Assembly (NCBI GenBank): GCA_029339195.1
Contig: JAPTJF010000012.1
Coordinates: 1 to 64,000 of the forward strand
Origin: Micractinium sp. NFX-FRZ
Lineage: Eukaryota > Chlorophyta > Trebouxiophyceae > Chlorellales > Chlorellaceae
Direction: 5' to 3'
DNA length: 64,000 nucleotides
Position 1 is the first letter of the stretch, and each line of letters opens with the position of its first letter. Of the stretch, positions 34,201 to 53,280 are shown piece after piece. A program made the position numbers and the translations under genes. The notes under the pieces were generated by a model. The model was not told where the DNA came from. It saw only the letters and a program-made list of their open reading frames with translations, and made no database searches.

Positions 34201-36486
34201 AGGCAGGGTGGCGGGAAGGCAGGCGTTTGGTGGCTGCTCAGAGGGGCGCCAGGAGACGGGAGGATGGTTCAGGGCAGGGCAGTGCAGGGCAGGGCAGGGC
34301 GAATACAGGGCAGGGCAGGGCAGGGCAGGGCAGGCACGGGGCAGGGCAGGGCAGGGCAGGCAGGCACAGGGCAGGGCAGGGCAGGGCGGCACCGCAGAGA
34401 AGACACAGATGCCAAGCAATGCAGGGCATGGCAGTTTGCAGTGCACTCACGCCCCCCATGTCTCCTCCTCCTCCTGTTCCCCCCCGCTGAGCTCCTCGGC
34501 CAGCCGGCGCTGCAGGGAGGGCAGCGGGCACCCTGCTGTTGCCAGCCTTGCAAGCGATGACAAACCACGAGTGCAGCAGGAGTGCTCAAGCTTAGTGAGC
34601 CACAGCTTCCTGTGTTAATTTCTGATTCATGGAGACTCACCTGCCACGCCTGGTCAGGCTCAAGCGAGGGGCTGCGCCCCTGGCCCTGCCGCTCCTCCGC
34701 CTGCTCCTGCGCCTCGCGCCGGAACGACTGCGAGGCAGAAGAGGCCAGCAGGGGGGCGGTGGCGCACGCCGTTACAACAAGATACGTTGTGGCAGCTGCG
34801 TGAGTCTCCTGGCCGTGCTTGGCAGGAGGGCACAGGCAGGGGAGTTATGGTGACGCAGTTGAGGACATGCACGACACGTGTGTGGCAGCGACGTGAGGCT
34901 GTCGAGCGCTCGTGCCACTTGCAGCAACTCTTGTGCACAATGCGGTTCCATGCATGGCAGCCCATGTGACTTGCCCCATGCACACCCGCACCCTGAAGCA
35001 CTTCCCTACCCCTCCGCCACCCCGCCAATTCCAACTCACCGCACACCACACATGCACTCTCACCCCTCAACAACACACACTAGCTGCACCTCCTACCGTT
35101 ACCTGTCTGTGACAACGACTTACTGGCCATAGGAAGACTTGGAGATGAGCGCTTCGCTGTTGCTGAGGCAAGTGCTTCGCTGTTGCTGAGGCGAGTGCTT
35201 CGCTGCCTGGGTCCCTCACCCCACCCCCACCCACCCCCCATGCACCCCCCCACACACCTGCACATCCTGCTTGTCCATGGCCGCCGCCGCCAGCTGCTCC
35301 ACGCTCTCCCCCCGCACATTCAGGGCCTCAATCTCGGGGGGCAGGTCTGCAGGCGCCGGCAGGAGGGCAGGGGCAGGGGCTGGCAGGTCTGCTGGCGCCA
35401 GCAGGGGGGCAGGGGCCGGGGCGGAACAGAGGCAGAGGCAGGTATAGAACAGGGGCAGGGGCAGGTGAGGAGTAGAGGCGCTGCAGGTGCGAAACGGGGG
35501 CAACTGGCTAGCAGGGTCAGGGGCAGCAGGCAGCCCCAGAAAGCACGGCGGGCTGCGACCGCCTGAGGTGGTTCTGCTGCTGCCGCCCTGCGCAGCCCCC
35601 TGCCTGCAGGGCTGTCCGGACAGCATGGACAGCACACAGCATGCATCTCATGGAACGGTAGATACAGACACCACCGCTGGCCAGCATGCCCCCGTGTGGC
35701 GTGCCGCCCCACAACAACCGCCGCCCCACAGCAGGCACAGCAGCACCCCACCTGCAGAGAGCAGCGCTGCCAGCAGCTCGATGTGCCCGTGCCGGGCCGC
35801 GAGGTGTGCAGGCGTGTCGCCCCTCACGTCTCCCAACCCGGCGTCCGCGCCACGCCGCAGCAGCAGCCTGGCGGCGGGCAGGTGGCCGTGCCGGCAGGCC
35901 TGCACGTGCATGCGGAAGTGAGGGGCGGGCAGGCGGGCAGGGGGGCAGCAGGCTCAGATGCTCAAATGCGGGGGAGGGAAGCTGAGGGGGGACGCGAGGG
36001 GTGGGTGCAGAGCCAGGCGCTACTGCGGCAGTGCTGCTTTCTCATGCAGCAGAGGGGAGACGCGGTAGCAAGGGTAAGCCAGCAGGGGCCAACACATTCG
36101 CCGCGCACTGCAGGCCACACAGCACAGGCCCGTGGGGAGAGCAGGGGGCAGGGGCAGGGCGTGCGTGAGAAGAACAACCGGCCTGGTGTGCCGTGTGGTG
36201 CACCCACCTCGTGCAGCGCTGTTGTGCCCTCGGCATCTGCATACGCCACGTCGGCACCCTGCTCTATCAGCTGCCGGCAGTGCGCCCGGTCCCCAAGCGC
36301 CGCTGCCAGCAGCAGGTGCTGCGGTGGGGGCAGGGAGGCTCCGCCGCCGCCGCCACCACTGCCGTCGCTCTCGCTGCCGGAACCGCTGCTGCTGCGCCGC
36401 CGCTCCTTCTTCCGCCGCTTCTTCCGCTTCTTGTCTTTATCCTTATGCCGCTCCTTCTTGTGTTTCCGCTTTTTGTCGCTGCCCAT
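31209..36486 (-). CDS. NFKBIL1: NF-kappa-B inhibitor-like protein 1 homologue (ankyrin repeats)
   Basis: Exons, 5' to 3': 36208-36486, 35752-35899, 35258-35346, (35124-35162 possible), 34641-34727, 34451-34509, 34095-34173, 33797-33849, 33430-33544, 33101-33167, 32580-32666, 32119-32181, 31649-31731, 31209-31268. About 422 aa without the uncertain exon. A Lys/Arg-rich N-terminus (KKRKHKKERHKDKDKK; nuclear localisation expected) is followed by two ankyrin repeats (GADVAYADAEGTTALHE; ADAGLGDVRGDTPAHLAARH), a long Arg/Glu-rich helical region, and the family's C-terminal block: YEARWQFF, IGYADVPWIL, LRTELIRWHPDKFQARFG. Human NFKBIL1 has the same order and is linked to RNA processing; the role here is inferred. 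The HPD triplet is assembled across an intron. One intron (33750-33796 region) has a GC donor (AG|GCAAGC). Edge copies flank many exons. Confidence 0.85.
32710..32756 (-). repeat. exact 47-bp copy of an exon start and acceptor end
   Basis: Positions 32624-32670 (start of exon 32580-32666 and the first bases of its acceptor) recur base for base at 32710-32756, 86 bp upstream in transcription, behind their own CTGCTGCAG acceptor. A third, weaker copy lies near 32872-32898. Confidence 0.95.
34271..34387. repeat. (GGGCA)n pentanucleotide microsatellite
   Basis: Near-continuous GGGCA repeats with a few interruptions (GAATACA, GGCACGG), inside an intron of the NFKBIL1-like gene between exons 34095-34173 and 34451-34509. 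Confidence 0.95.
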
Positions 36487-37097
36487 TGCTGCCGCTCAAG
36501 GCGGGGCGGCGGCGGCGGCGGTGGCGGCGGTGGCGGCGGCGGTGGTGTTACCAGGCTGGTTCGCGGCGGGAGTAGGGTGCCGATTGTCGGCTACAGTTTG
36601 ATTACCTAAAGCAGAGGCGTGAGCCTGAAGAGAACGAAAACGAGTGTGCGGTGCCGCAGCAGAGCCCCCTCAAGCGGCCCCGCGCGCCTGCATACGATTT
36701 GGATTGATCAAAGGTGCGCACCTGAATCGCCGGTGCACCCTTCATGCACCTTGGACTTTGCCCAGCAGGACGCAGCAGGCCTGGCGCCTGGCCAATTGCG
36801 GTGTCGGTGTTGCCTTTACCTTCTATTCCGAACATTCCGACATTACATCGATACATCACGCACCACGCACCACCGGCACAGCTTACTCCGACAGGCCACT
36901 GAGCAGACCACAACACCAGGCACTCCCCTTGTCCGCCCCTTCTTCTTCTTTCGCCTCTTTACGGCCTCCACGCATCAATCACCGCGCAGACGCAACCGCC
37001 GTGCCCTCAGCACGCTGTCGCTGGGATAGCTGCGGCCACCGACCACACCCCGCCTCCCGTCACCGCCTCCCGTCACCGCCACCCGCCACCCGCCCCC
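36487..37097. promoter_or_regulatory. bidirectional promoter, NFKBIL1-like / dsRBD-like
   Basis: This 611-bp gap between divergent start codons begins with a GGCGGC-rich block (36495-36545) next to the NFKBIL1-like gene. A less GC-rich middle (36780-36970) and repeated CCGTCACCGCC (37055-37080) follow, next to the dsRBD-like gene. No known element was recognised. Confidence 0.5.
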
Positions 37098-38348
37098 ATG
37101 CACACCTCGAGCCATTACGTGTCGGGCGTGCCGCCCGGCTCCCCTCCCGTGCGCAGCCCCGATGCGCAGCCGGGTGACTGCAGGCCCGCCCTGAAGCAGC
37201 TGCTGGATCACTACCATGCCAGCGGTGAGTGAGTGCTGCAAAATGGGCAGGGGTGTGAGTTTGGGTCGTTGCTTGCATCAGCTTTCACACATTCATGGCC
37301 TGTTGAGGTTTGGGTATCACCCATCAGAGACCTGCCAGAGAGACCGCATACCACTCTAGCAGCGAGTGCACACTATCTGTTGCAGCTGCCTGCTGATCAA
37401 GCACCAAGCCCCCTGCCAGGCAGTACCTCCATTGCTTGCCCCAATGCTTCCTGCTCCGCGCTCTCCTCCAGGCGATAGTCTACTTCAGTCGATGCAGCTG
37501 CTCATATCCCCTGAACGAGGATTCCGCTTGTTCCCCTGCGCTGCAGGCGAGTACGAGGTGACACACATTGCCGATGCGCCCGCCAGTGAGCCTCTGCAAT
37601 TCTCCTGCAGGTGGGTGGGCGGGCGGCAAGCAGGCACAGCAGGTGGATGAGCTTGTAAGCCTGTCAAAGAGAGGGCACAGCAGGGGGCATGCCAGGGCTT
37701 TGTACAGAACGGCTGCCCCTTCCCCGCATGCCCCGCCCTGCCCTGTGCACCCTGCATACCTGCCCTCCACCTGCCCGCTCGCCCGCCTGCCCTGCCCCTC
37801 CTGTTGCCACTGCCCTACATCGTGCAAACTGAATTTAGACCAACTGTGGCCTCTGTCAACCAACAAGTTGGCCCCATGCAGCCTGAAAGTTCCCAAGCTG
37901 GTGAAGCCTGGCACCGGAGAGGAGCTGCTGCAGGCCTGCACCTTCACGGTGAGCTGGCACAGCGTGGCACAGCATGGCACAGCACGATGCACAGCACGGC
38001 ATGGCATGGCACAGCACGATGCACAGCACGGCATGGCATGGCAGCATGGCCCCCCGGCGGAACCAATGGTGTGCGGCAAGGCACGCAACCGTGGGCAGCC
38101 TCTGCACATGCGCTTTTTGTGGGGCCTGCGGTACCGTGCCACCTGCCACCTCATCGTCTGCCGCCCAGCCTTGCTGTCCCCTGCGAACGCTCTCCACCGC
38201 TTCCCCACCCCCGCCGTCGGCTGTTCTGCGAGCGCTGCAGGCCCTGGGTCGTGGCAGGGGTGAGGCAGAGCAGAAATGCGCGCAGCAGGCGCTGGCGCAC
38301 ATCGCGAAAGCGGCGCCGGCGCTGGGGCGGCGCGTGCAGGAGCCCTGA
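37098..38348 (+). CDS. small dsRNA-binding-domain-like protein
   Basis: Four exons, 37098-37224, 37547-37610, 37882-37948 and 38169-38348; 438 bp, 145 aa. After a Pro/Ser-rich start, LKQLLDHYHASGEYEVTHI... and FSCSLKVPKLVKPGTG match the first helix and strands of a dsRBD. EAEQKCAQQALAHIAK near the C-terminus matches the Lys/Ala-rich second helix of that fold, with a Pro-rich insert (about 87-105) between. This resemblance is my reading of the pattern, not a confirmed hit. An alternative acceptor at 37472 would replace or lengthen exon 2. The intron before the last exon contains GCACR pentamer repeats (about 37966-38046). Confidence 0.55.
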
Positions 38349-39622
38349 TGGGAGTTGCTGCTGAGATGGAGGGGAAGAGGGAGTGATGAATGAGGGAAGC
38401 AGGGGTGGGGAGGCAGCACGGCACGGCACAGCCGGATTGGCTGGGTGCACAGCAGCGGCTTCAGAGGGCACCCACCCACCCACCCACCCACCCTGCCAGG
38501 CTGCCAGGCTGCGCCAGCCAGCAGAGCAGAGCAGCGCGGATGAATTGCTTCCCTCGCATCAGTTTGGCCTGGGCAACTTGTGATGAATGAGAAAAGCAGG
38601 GTGAGGGATTGGAGAGAGGTTGGCACTGCAGGCCACTTTGGCTGTCCAACCCCTCTCTTGCACAACTCGGTGCTGCGGAGCCAGTGTTGAGGTGACCCAG
38701 GGTGCATGCTTGCCTCTGAGGTGTGCCAGGGACAAGGCATGGGTGCCTGCTGTCGCTGTGACGAAGCGGCACTTACATGTTGCAACGCAAGTAATGGAAA
38801 CGGTAGTACGCGTCCAGGGTGCAAGGGTTGTTTGTGTGACAGAGGAGCCTTGGAAGCAAGCAGGCGGATCGGGGCAAAGGATGTACAGCATTGGATTGGG
38901 TTACACAGTCGGAAAGCCTGCGCAACTCACTGGGGGAGCTCAGGGACAAAGAACGATACATCAGGGAGTGCAAGGTGAACCTGGGGCGGAAGCGCGGGCG
39001 GCCAGCGAGGCGCAATTGGAACAAGGCCAGGAGGGGGCGTGCGGCTGCCGAGGGCGCCCTGCATGCCGGGGTGCCGAACAACGCATGCCGTGCCGGCTCA
39101 AGGCATGCGCAGCACTTGGGCCTACCCAGAGGCCTTGCTGCCGCTGTGCAGCATCTCGCTGGCGGGCCGGGCTGCAGCAGGCGGCCTCCAAGCTTCGGAT
39201 TCCTACGAAAGGCGCGCGCTCGCCGCCACCTGGGCGTGCGCGCCAGCTGCTGTGGCCTGCTGTGGCCTGCTGTGGTCCACGGCGAGTGGAGGTGCTGGCA
39301 CAGCCGCAGCCCCTCGAGCCGCTCCATTGGTTTACCTGCAGGCGAGAGGAGCGCGAGCCAGCCGTGAAGCAGCAAAGTGAGCGGACTCCTATTTGTTCAA
39401 AACAAGATGGCTTGTACATGCACCCGCTCCTCGTGCTTGGCTCTCGGCACTCAACAATTGGTTGTTGTCCACTGGGTGTGGTTTTGCAGGGGTTGGGCGG
39501 GTTGGTTGTTGGGCCACTGGCAACTCAGTGGGTGAGACATATCCATCTCCACCCCCCGCCCAACCCCTGCAAAACCACCACCTACTGGCCCACCAATTAA
39601 CCTGCCCAACCCCTGCAAAAGC
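38349..39622. other. intergenic with possible unassigned exon
   Basis: No gene was confirmed. On the plus strand, 38912-38977 reads SESLRNSLGELRDKERYIRE, a charged helical segment bounded by ACAG and GTGAAC, inside an open frame at 38891-39367. It could be one exon of an unmodelled gene or chance. An inverted repeat lies at 39481-39575. Confidence 0.35.
39481..39575. repeat. 21-bp perfect inverted repeat
   Basis: Positions 39481-39501 (beginning GTTTTGCAGGGGTTGG) are the exact reverse complement of 39555-39575. A further direct copy of the right arm core (CCCAACCCCTGCAAAA) lies at 39605-39620. On the minus strand both right-arm copies read as TTTTGCAG acceptors 48 bp apart, just downstream of a GTAAGT site. 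Confidence 0.9.
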
Positions 39623-40017
39623 TCACTTACGGGCGACCAAGAACAAGATGAGGTGCATGAGCGTGATCAGCGCCAGCTGGGGGATGCCAACAAAGTACAG
39701 GAAGACAGCGGTGGCAAGGAGGAAACCGCCAAACACCAGCTTCACTTGAAGCGCCTCCCGGTCAGTATATATGGGGCCGTCCTGCGCAGCGTGCGGCGGT
39801 GCGTCACGCCTGGCCGCGCCCGCGTCGGAGGCCGCAGGAGCGGGCGGCGCCAATGCCAGCTTGCGCCGCAGGCCGCCTCGGCGCCGAGCCAGCAGCAGGC
39901 GGCCTGCAAGAGAGGGCAAGCACGAGGTGGGCAGCCTGCTTTAGCGGGCCGAGCGCGCCCACCCTCCAGGCTCAGGCAAAGCCGGGCAGGTCGCACCTGT
40001 GCCGCGGTGGCCGCCAT
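39623..40017 (-). CDS. small organelle-type membrane protein
   Basis: Two exons, 39963-40017 and 39623-39903; 336 bp, 111 aa. The Arg/Ala-rich first 45 residues (ARLCLSLEGRLLLARRRGG) look like an organelle presequence. IYTDREALQVKLVFGGFLLA and VFLYFVGIPQLALITLMHLI form one long or two short membrane helices, ending LVARK. I do not recognise the family. A perfect GTAAGTGAG donor overlaps the last codons, and TTTTGCAG acceptors lie just downstream, so an alternative C-terminus starting after VA is possible (terminal exon roughly 39453-39563). An in-frame ATG at 40035 would add six residues. The gene is head-to-head with the 400-aa membrane protein. Confidence 0.65.
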
Positions 40018-40523
40018 GGCTCCGCTGTAAGCCAAGAGTGTGAGTGGCAGCGCGCCTAGACTCCTGAACGTTCAGGAGCGTTCGCGCCAGGGTGGCGTTC
40101 AAGAAATGCGCTCAAACCCAGTGTCTTCTGCCCCCACCAGGGATCGAGTGAGCTTCTTTGTAGGAGCGAGTCGAACTGAAATACCACCCCAGTGGCCACG
40201 CCTAATACTGCAGCCCCCTGGGGCACTGATGTCGAGCCCTCCGAGGGCAACGACTGGCCCCACTGGGCCAGCCTTTGAGCCGGTTGGCTGCCGCTGCTCT
40301 GCACGAGAGGTTCGCCGCGCGGCATAGCACAGCGCAGGTGCGGTGGCAGAGAGCCCTGTTGCGGCGGCATGCCGTCCAAGGCCAGGCCGTTCAAGGGTGC
40401 CGTCCAAGGCATCCCGTCCAAGGCTTGCATTATCACCCGATGCCCAAGCAACTGCCTCTGCGGAATACCTGGCAGAGTTACCCATGCCCACCCTCGTCTG
40501 TCTGCAGCAAGCTTTCGGGAGCA
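40018..40523. promoter_or_regulatory. bidirectional promoter with 18-bp palindrome
   Basis: This lies between divergent start codons. It contains the perfect palindrome CTCCTGAACGTTCAGGAG at 40061-40078, 44 bp upstream of the minus-strand gene's ATG. Near 40374-40435 the motif CCGTCCAAGGC is repeated three times with variants, probably in the leader of the plus-strand gene. Confidence 0.55.
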
Positions 40524-42174
40524 ATGGCGGCGCTCTCGCCCAACGCGGGGGTTACCAGCGGGCACGCTCGCCCCACCGACCTTGCCCTGGCACAGTGTGA
40601 GTGGCCTACTGCACTACAGTCCGTTGCCGCTTGTTGCCGTTTTTAATGCTCTGTCGCCCTCATTACCACCTGCCACCCATGCTGCCACCATTTTGGGAGC
40701 AGAAGCACTCCTGCCCACCCCTGACTGCAGGCACGCCGCGGCCCCGCCGTTGGCGGCAGACCCCACACTCCCGCCCACATCTGGCGGCTGCTGGCGGCGA
40801 CCCTGCCGGGGGGGCGGGTTCCCCGTCTTGGGAGCCGGCAGCGCAGGCAGCAGCAGCCACGCCGGCGAGGGATGCTGCAGCAGGCAGCAAGCTAACAGCA
40901 CAACATGCGGCATCGCCGCGGTCAGTGCTGGCGGTGCTGTGGCAGCCAGTGCTGGTGCTGCTGCTGACGCTGGCAGGTGGTGGTGCTGCTGCTGCCGCGG
41001 TGGCGGCTGTCGCTGCTACTGCCGCTGCTGCTGCTGCTGGCAAGTCTCTGGCAGGTCTGACCGCGCAGATGCAGGCCTTGGTGGCGCTGCTGTTGGTATG
41101 CACCGTCTTGTCAGGCCTCCTGGCGAGCAGCGGCAGCAGCGGCGATGGAAGCAGCGGCGGCAGCGGCGGTAGTGCCAACATTGGCAGCAGCGGCGGCAGC
41201 AGCGGCAGCATGAGCAGCATGAGCAGCATGGCGACCGCCCTGAAAGCGTACAGCAAGATCGTGTGGCCGCTGCTACTCCTGTCTCTGTCCCTACAGTACC
41301 TACCTGCCAGGGCCAGCGCCGTCCTGGTGCTGCCCCTGCTGCCAGTGACTGCCATGAAGCTGGGGTTCTCGCTGTGGGAGGGCGGGAAGCCGCTGCTGGA
41401 AGCATGGCGGCAGGTGCAGGCAGCTTTTGGGGACCTCATCGCGTCCCGCCGTTACAAAGCAGGCCACTCAAGTGTCCCACTTTTCAGTGCCCTCAGGAAA
41501 GCGTGGGACCTCAAGTACAACCAGGTGAGATGATCTCAGCACCCGTCCACAGCAGCCAGCCGACAGTTTGACTTGCTGCGGGACGGGCAAAGGTGACTGG
41601 CAACGGAGCGCCCATTGGCGCGCCAGCGCACGAGTGTTGCCATCTGCACCGCGCCCGCAGCGGCCAACACTGCTGAGCAGGCAGCCTGCCCCCCTCCCCA
41701 TCGCCCGTCAGCCATCATTTGTGAACCAGTATGTTTTCGCCGGGGCCGAATTTCTCTGACCTCGCCCCTCCACTAGCAGATCCTCCACTAGCAGATCCCT
41801 CCACTAGCAGATCCCCCGCCCCTCCCCTGGCTGTACAGGATCCGTCCCAGCTGGCGGCCGATGTGGCCAGCAAGCAGGTGGAAAGCCTCATTCAGATTGC
41901 CTTTGTCGGGCGGCAGCTCTCTTTGTTTGTGGGCATGGCACTGGTCTGCCTGCCCCTGATTGTCACCTACTTTGCAGCATGCTCTGCCGGCTTGCTTGTG
42001 CCGCTAGTGCCAGGGGATGGGCTCAAGGAGGTGTTCCGAGTCCTCTACAAGTGGGCTTTCACCTTCTTACTCGCCGAGGTGGCCTACCTGGCGTACACCT
42101 TCCATTTTGACTCTTTGGCAACCTACCAGCAGCTGCGGGACGGCAGCACCAGCACTGGGAGCAGCGCCGGCTAG
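40524..42174 (+). CDS. multi-pass membrane protein, family unknown
   Basis: Three exons, 40524-40596, 40731-41524 and 41839-42174; 1203 bp, 400 aa. The first 85 residues are disordered, Pro/Arg/Ala-rich. Hydrophobic segments follow at about 88-107 (VLWQPVLVLLLTLAGGG), an Ala-rich stretch, about 135-155 (ALVALLLVCTVLSGLLA), a Ser/Gly-rich linker, and about 195-230 (IVWPLLLLSLSLQYLP and VLVLPLLPVTAM). The last exon has about 315-345 (LFVGMALVCLPLIVTYFAAC) and about 363-385 (WAFTFLLAEVAYLAYTF). The soluble segment AGHSSVPLFSALRKAWDLKY before the second junction and the last exon look the most conserved. I do not recognise the family. Three copies of CTAGCAGATCC sit just before the real acceptor of exon 3. 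Confidence 0.75.
41768..41815 (+). repeat. triplicated acceptor-like motif
   Basis: CTCCACTAGCAGATCC occurs three times in tandem (17-bp spacing). It resembles the functional acceptor CTGTACAG|GATCC that follows at 41831, so the intron ends in a run of possible acceptors. Confidence 0.85.
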
Positions 42175-43045
42175 CGGCCTCGCTCTCCCCGTCCACGACC
42201 CCTCGCTGCGTGCTCCCCTGCATCTTGCCCCCCATCCAACACACCCTCGCCCCCTGCGCAACTTTGCTCTCCCCTACGAGTTGTCCCTCCTTCCTTCTCC
42301 CCCTCTCCCCATCCAAGGGGCCCCACACTTGTGCCCCACAATCTCTAGCCAACACATGTGCTGTTGACATCACAGCGGCATCTTGCCCCATCAAAATAAC
42401 ATGATTGTACATTCACAGTCTTTTACCACCGGCACACCCGAGCCTATCTAGCAGCCTTGCCAGCTGGCCAGGGAAGCTTGCCAACATGCCAGGCTGGGGC
42501 ATCCAGCACAGCACAGCAGAGCAGAGCAGGACGAGGCCTGGGCAACCCAGACGGCGGCCCCACATGCACCCGCAAGCAAGGGGGGATCCTCTTGTGACGC
42601 CGCAGCCAGCTGCAGCCCCCGAGCTGTACACCCCTGCCATCGCGTGTCCTGCTCCTTACACGTGGCAGCAGCAGCCAGGGAAAGTTCTGGGGTGGCGGGG
42701 AGAGAAAAAGAGGTAACTTGGAGGGTAGAAAGATGGGAGGGAGGGCGGAGAGGGAAGAGGGCCGGTGCAAGGGCTGCCGGTGATTGCAGTCAGAGGAACG
42801 CTTCAAGGTGGCAGGCCTTGACGGCCAGCAGGCAGAGGGGCCATACCGTGGAGTGCTGGCTCCCTGCCCGCCGGCCGCACAGCCTGCCAGGGTTGGTGCC
42901 ACAGCAGCGGCAGCACGGCTGCCGGGGGGCGGTGCAGAGCACGCAGGCTGGCGCGCTGAGGCGGTCAGCCACGCCGCTTTCGAACTGGCACACTGCCGAC
43001 TGCCATGCTGCATGCCGCATGCTGCCACCAAGGGGTGTGGGGCGC
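42175..43045. other. intergenic, convergent 3' ends
   Basis: The 3' flanks of the 400-aa membrane protein (+) and prolyl-tRNA synthetase (-) face each other. A TTACA (TGTAA on the minus strand) at 42656-42660 could serve as a polyadenylation signal for the synthetase. Nothing else was recognised. Confidence 0.5.
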
Positions 43046-50760
<7,715 letters not shown>

Positions 50761-51172
50761 CGCTGCGTGCCGGACTGCCTGCCGCTTCTGCTGTGCCAGC
50801 ACCAATAACCGGCCGCCCTGCAGGGCGACAGGGCGACAGGGCAGGGCGGAAGTGAAGACGGCCACATGCGGCTGCTCGATCGCGGGCTCTACTTATAGCA
50901 AATTTGCTGTGCTGCTCCTGTACTGGATTCCAGTCGGTGCAAATCCTGCAGGGCCCACGCATGTGGGCCTACCAGCCGACGGCAAGCTCCTGCTCTCCCT
51001 GCACCCCTCGGCGAATATTGCCTACGCACCTGGCAATATGTGCAGTGCCAACAGGAAGTCCCTCGCGCAGCTTTTGGCTCTCGTGCAAGGCCAGCAGGGC
51101 TCACAGCAGGGCTCAGCACGGGAGGCTCCTTGAGTTTGCAGATCCCTAAGCCTGCACATTAGAGCGGGAGAC
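50761..51172. promoter_or_regulatory. bidirectional promoter, prolyl-tRNA synthetase / renalase-like
   Basis: 412 bp lie between divergent start codons. It contains a 12-bp perfect palindrome AGCAAATTTGCT at 50897-50908 next to a TTATAG sequence. An upstream in-frame ATG at 50865 for the synthetase falls within this segment. Confidence 0.55.
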
Positions 51173-53280
51173 ATGCTACGCGTTGCGTGCACCATCTCCC
51201 GAGCTGCTGCGCGCTCTCAAGCGGTGATGGCACACACGTTCTCCACAGCCGCCCCGCCCCCACGAGTGGCCGTGGTGGGAGGCGGCGTGGCGGGGCTTGC
51301 CGCCTCCAGATCACTGCTCAAGCATGGCGTGGCGTGCGTGCTGCTGGACATGGGTGGGCGCAGCGTCGGCGGACGCGTCGCCTCCCGCCAGCTGCAGCTG
51401 GAGGCCGGCGAGCAGCAGGGCAGCCAGCAGCTCAGCTTTGACCAGGGGGCGCAATTCTTCACTGCATCCAGCACGGAGTTTCAGCGCCAGGTGGCCGAGT
51501 GGCAGGCAGCAGGCGTGGTGCAGGAGTGGAGCGGGCGCCACGGCCGCATCACTGCAGGTCCGCCAGCTCGCTCACCTGCCGCCCTGCTCTGTGTGATTCA
51601 GTGATTCAGCATGAGTCGATGATCCAGCGTGTGCCCTGCGCCCCTTGCCAGGTACCAGTTGGGCTGCGCAAGTTAGCACAGCACACGTGCTCTGTGCCAG
51701 GCCCCCTTGAGCCGCCACCCTGACCTCCCTCCCGCTCCTCTGCCCTCCTGCTGCAGATGGCTCGTTTGAGCTGCGGCCTGCCGGAGGCGGGTCCACAACT
51801 CATGGCCGCCGCGGCAGCGGTCCCGGCTTCTTCGGCTCGCACGCAGACCTGCCTCTTTGGGTGGGCCTGCCGAACAACAACGCCGTGTGCCAGCACATGG
51901 CGGCGGCGCTGGCAGGCGAGGCACCACAGCAGGCACAGCAGGCGCAGCCGCAGGCGGCCCCTGCCCCTGCCTCATTTGAGCTGCTGTCAGGCTGCATAGT
52001 GCAGTCCATGGAGCGTGTGGGCGGCGGCTGCGGCTGCGGCAACACCGGCGCCAAGTGGCAGCTGCGGGGAAGCCGGGGCGGGCGGGCCGCCCTCCCTGCT
52101 GCCGGCAGCCCTTCCTCTGTCCCGCCTCAGGACCAAGTGGACCTGGGCAGTTACGACGCTGTGGTGCTGGCCGACGCCATGCCGCTGCTGCCGGGCAGCG
52201 CAGGGCACATCGCGGGCATTGAGGCGCAGGGGACGTCGCTGGCACAACTGGCGCGCAGCGTGCAGGCCGTGGTGCCCGAGCCGTGCTTTGCCCTCATGCT
52301 CGCTTTCGACCGTCCCCTCACTGGCGTGCCATTTGACTCGGCATCCGTGGACAGCAGCGGTAGTACCAACAGCGGCAGCAGCAGCAGCAGCAGCGGCGGC
52401 AGCGCGTTCCAGTTTGTGGCGTGCAACAGCAGCAAGCCGGGGCGGGCGGCCGGCGGCGGCGGCGGCGGCGCCGCCCCGCAGTGCTGGGTGGCGCTCACCA
52501 CAGCGCAGCGTGCACGGCAGCTTCTGGAGGCGCACCCACTGACGCTGCCCGGTGGGCGGTTCAACCCGCAGACAAAGCAGTACCAGGCTGACGTGGCGGC
52601 GCAGCTGCTCGCCGACTTCCGTGCCCTCATGCAGCCCTTCCTCCAGGTGGGTGGGTTGTTCGGATGGGTTGCTTGGTTACATGTTGGGTTGTTTAGTTCA
52701 GGACATGTTTGGGTGGGCGTTGTGTTTTGGGGCTCAATGCCGGGTTGTTGGCTTGTACTGTGGGTGGGTGACTGGTAGCGGTGCACTTCCCTGCCCACAT
52801 GTCTGCACCTGCATGCAGCCTTCCCCAGGTGCACCAGGTCCTCTGGTGAGCGTGTGTGAATGAGAGCAGCTGGGTGGCTTAGCTGGGAGGGCGGCCCCCC
52901 ATCAGTAACCCCTTCCGGCCTGCTGCCTGCCCTGGTGCCCGCAGCACTCCCCAACCTGGCCCGATCGTCCCCGTCCCACTCACCCCGCACGTTTGTCCCC
53001 TGCCGCGCCTGGGCCCATGCAGGGCCCGCTGCCTGAGCCGGTGTATTGCCACTCCCAGCGGTGGGGCCGTGCGTTTGTGACAGAACCTTTGGGGACCGAG
53101 TTTCTGTTCCTCCCAGCAAAGGGGCTGGCCCTGTGCGGCGACGTGGCCGTCGGCAGCGGCGTGGAGGCGGCGTGGCGCAGCGGGCGCTCGGCGGGAGACG
53201 CGGTGGGGCGCATGGTGCGCTCGGCGGCGGACGCGGAAGCTGCGGCGGCGACAGCAGCGGGCAGCGCGAGCGTGGCATGA
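51173..53280 (+). CDS. renalase-like FAD/NAD(P)-binding oxidoreductase
   Basis: Three exons, 51173-51557, 51757-52646 and 53023-53280; 1533 bp, 510 aa. An Arg/Ser/Ala-rich N-terminus (MLRVACTISRAAARSQAVM) suggests organelle import, or translation may begin at the internal Met. The dinucleotide fold VAVVGGGVAGLAASRSLL is followed by LLDMGGRSVGGRVASRQL, then SFDQGAQFFTASS and WSGRHGRI. The C-terminal FAD-contact motif LALCGDVAVGSGVEAAWRSG completes the flavin amine oxidase/renalase pattern. Low-complexity Ser/Gly inserts (about 390-425) and Gln/Ala stretches enlarge it beyond the usual size of about 340-420 aa. The substrate is unknown; plant and algal members are uncharacterised flavoproteins. 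TGTAA at 53406 is a plausible polyadenylation signal. A copy of the exon-2 end lies near 52800-52830. Confidence 0.88.
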
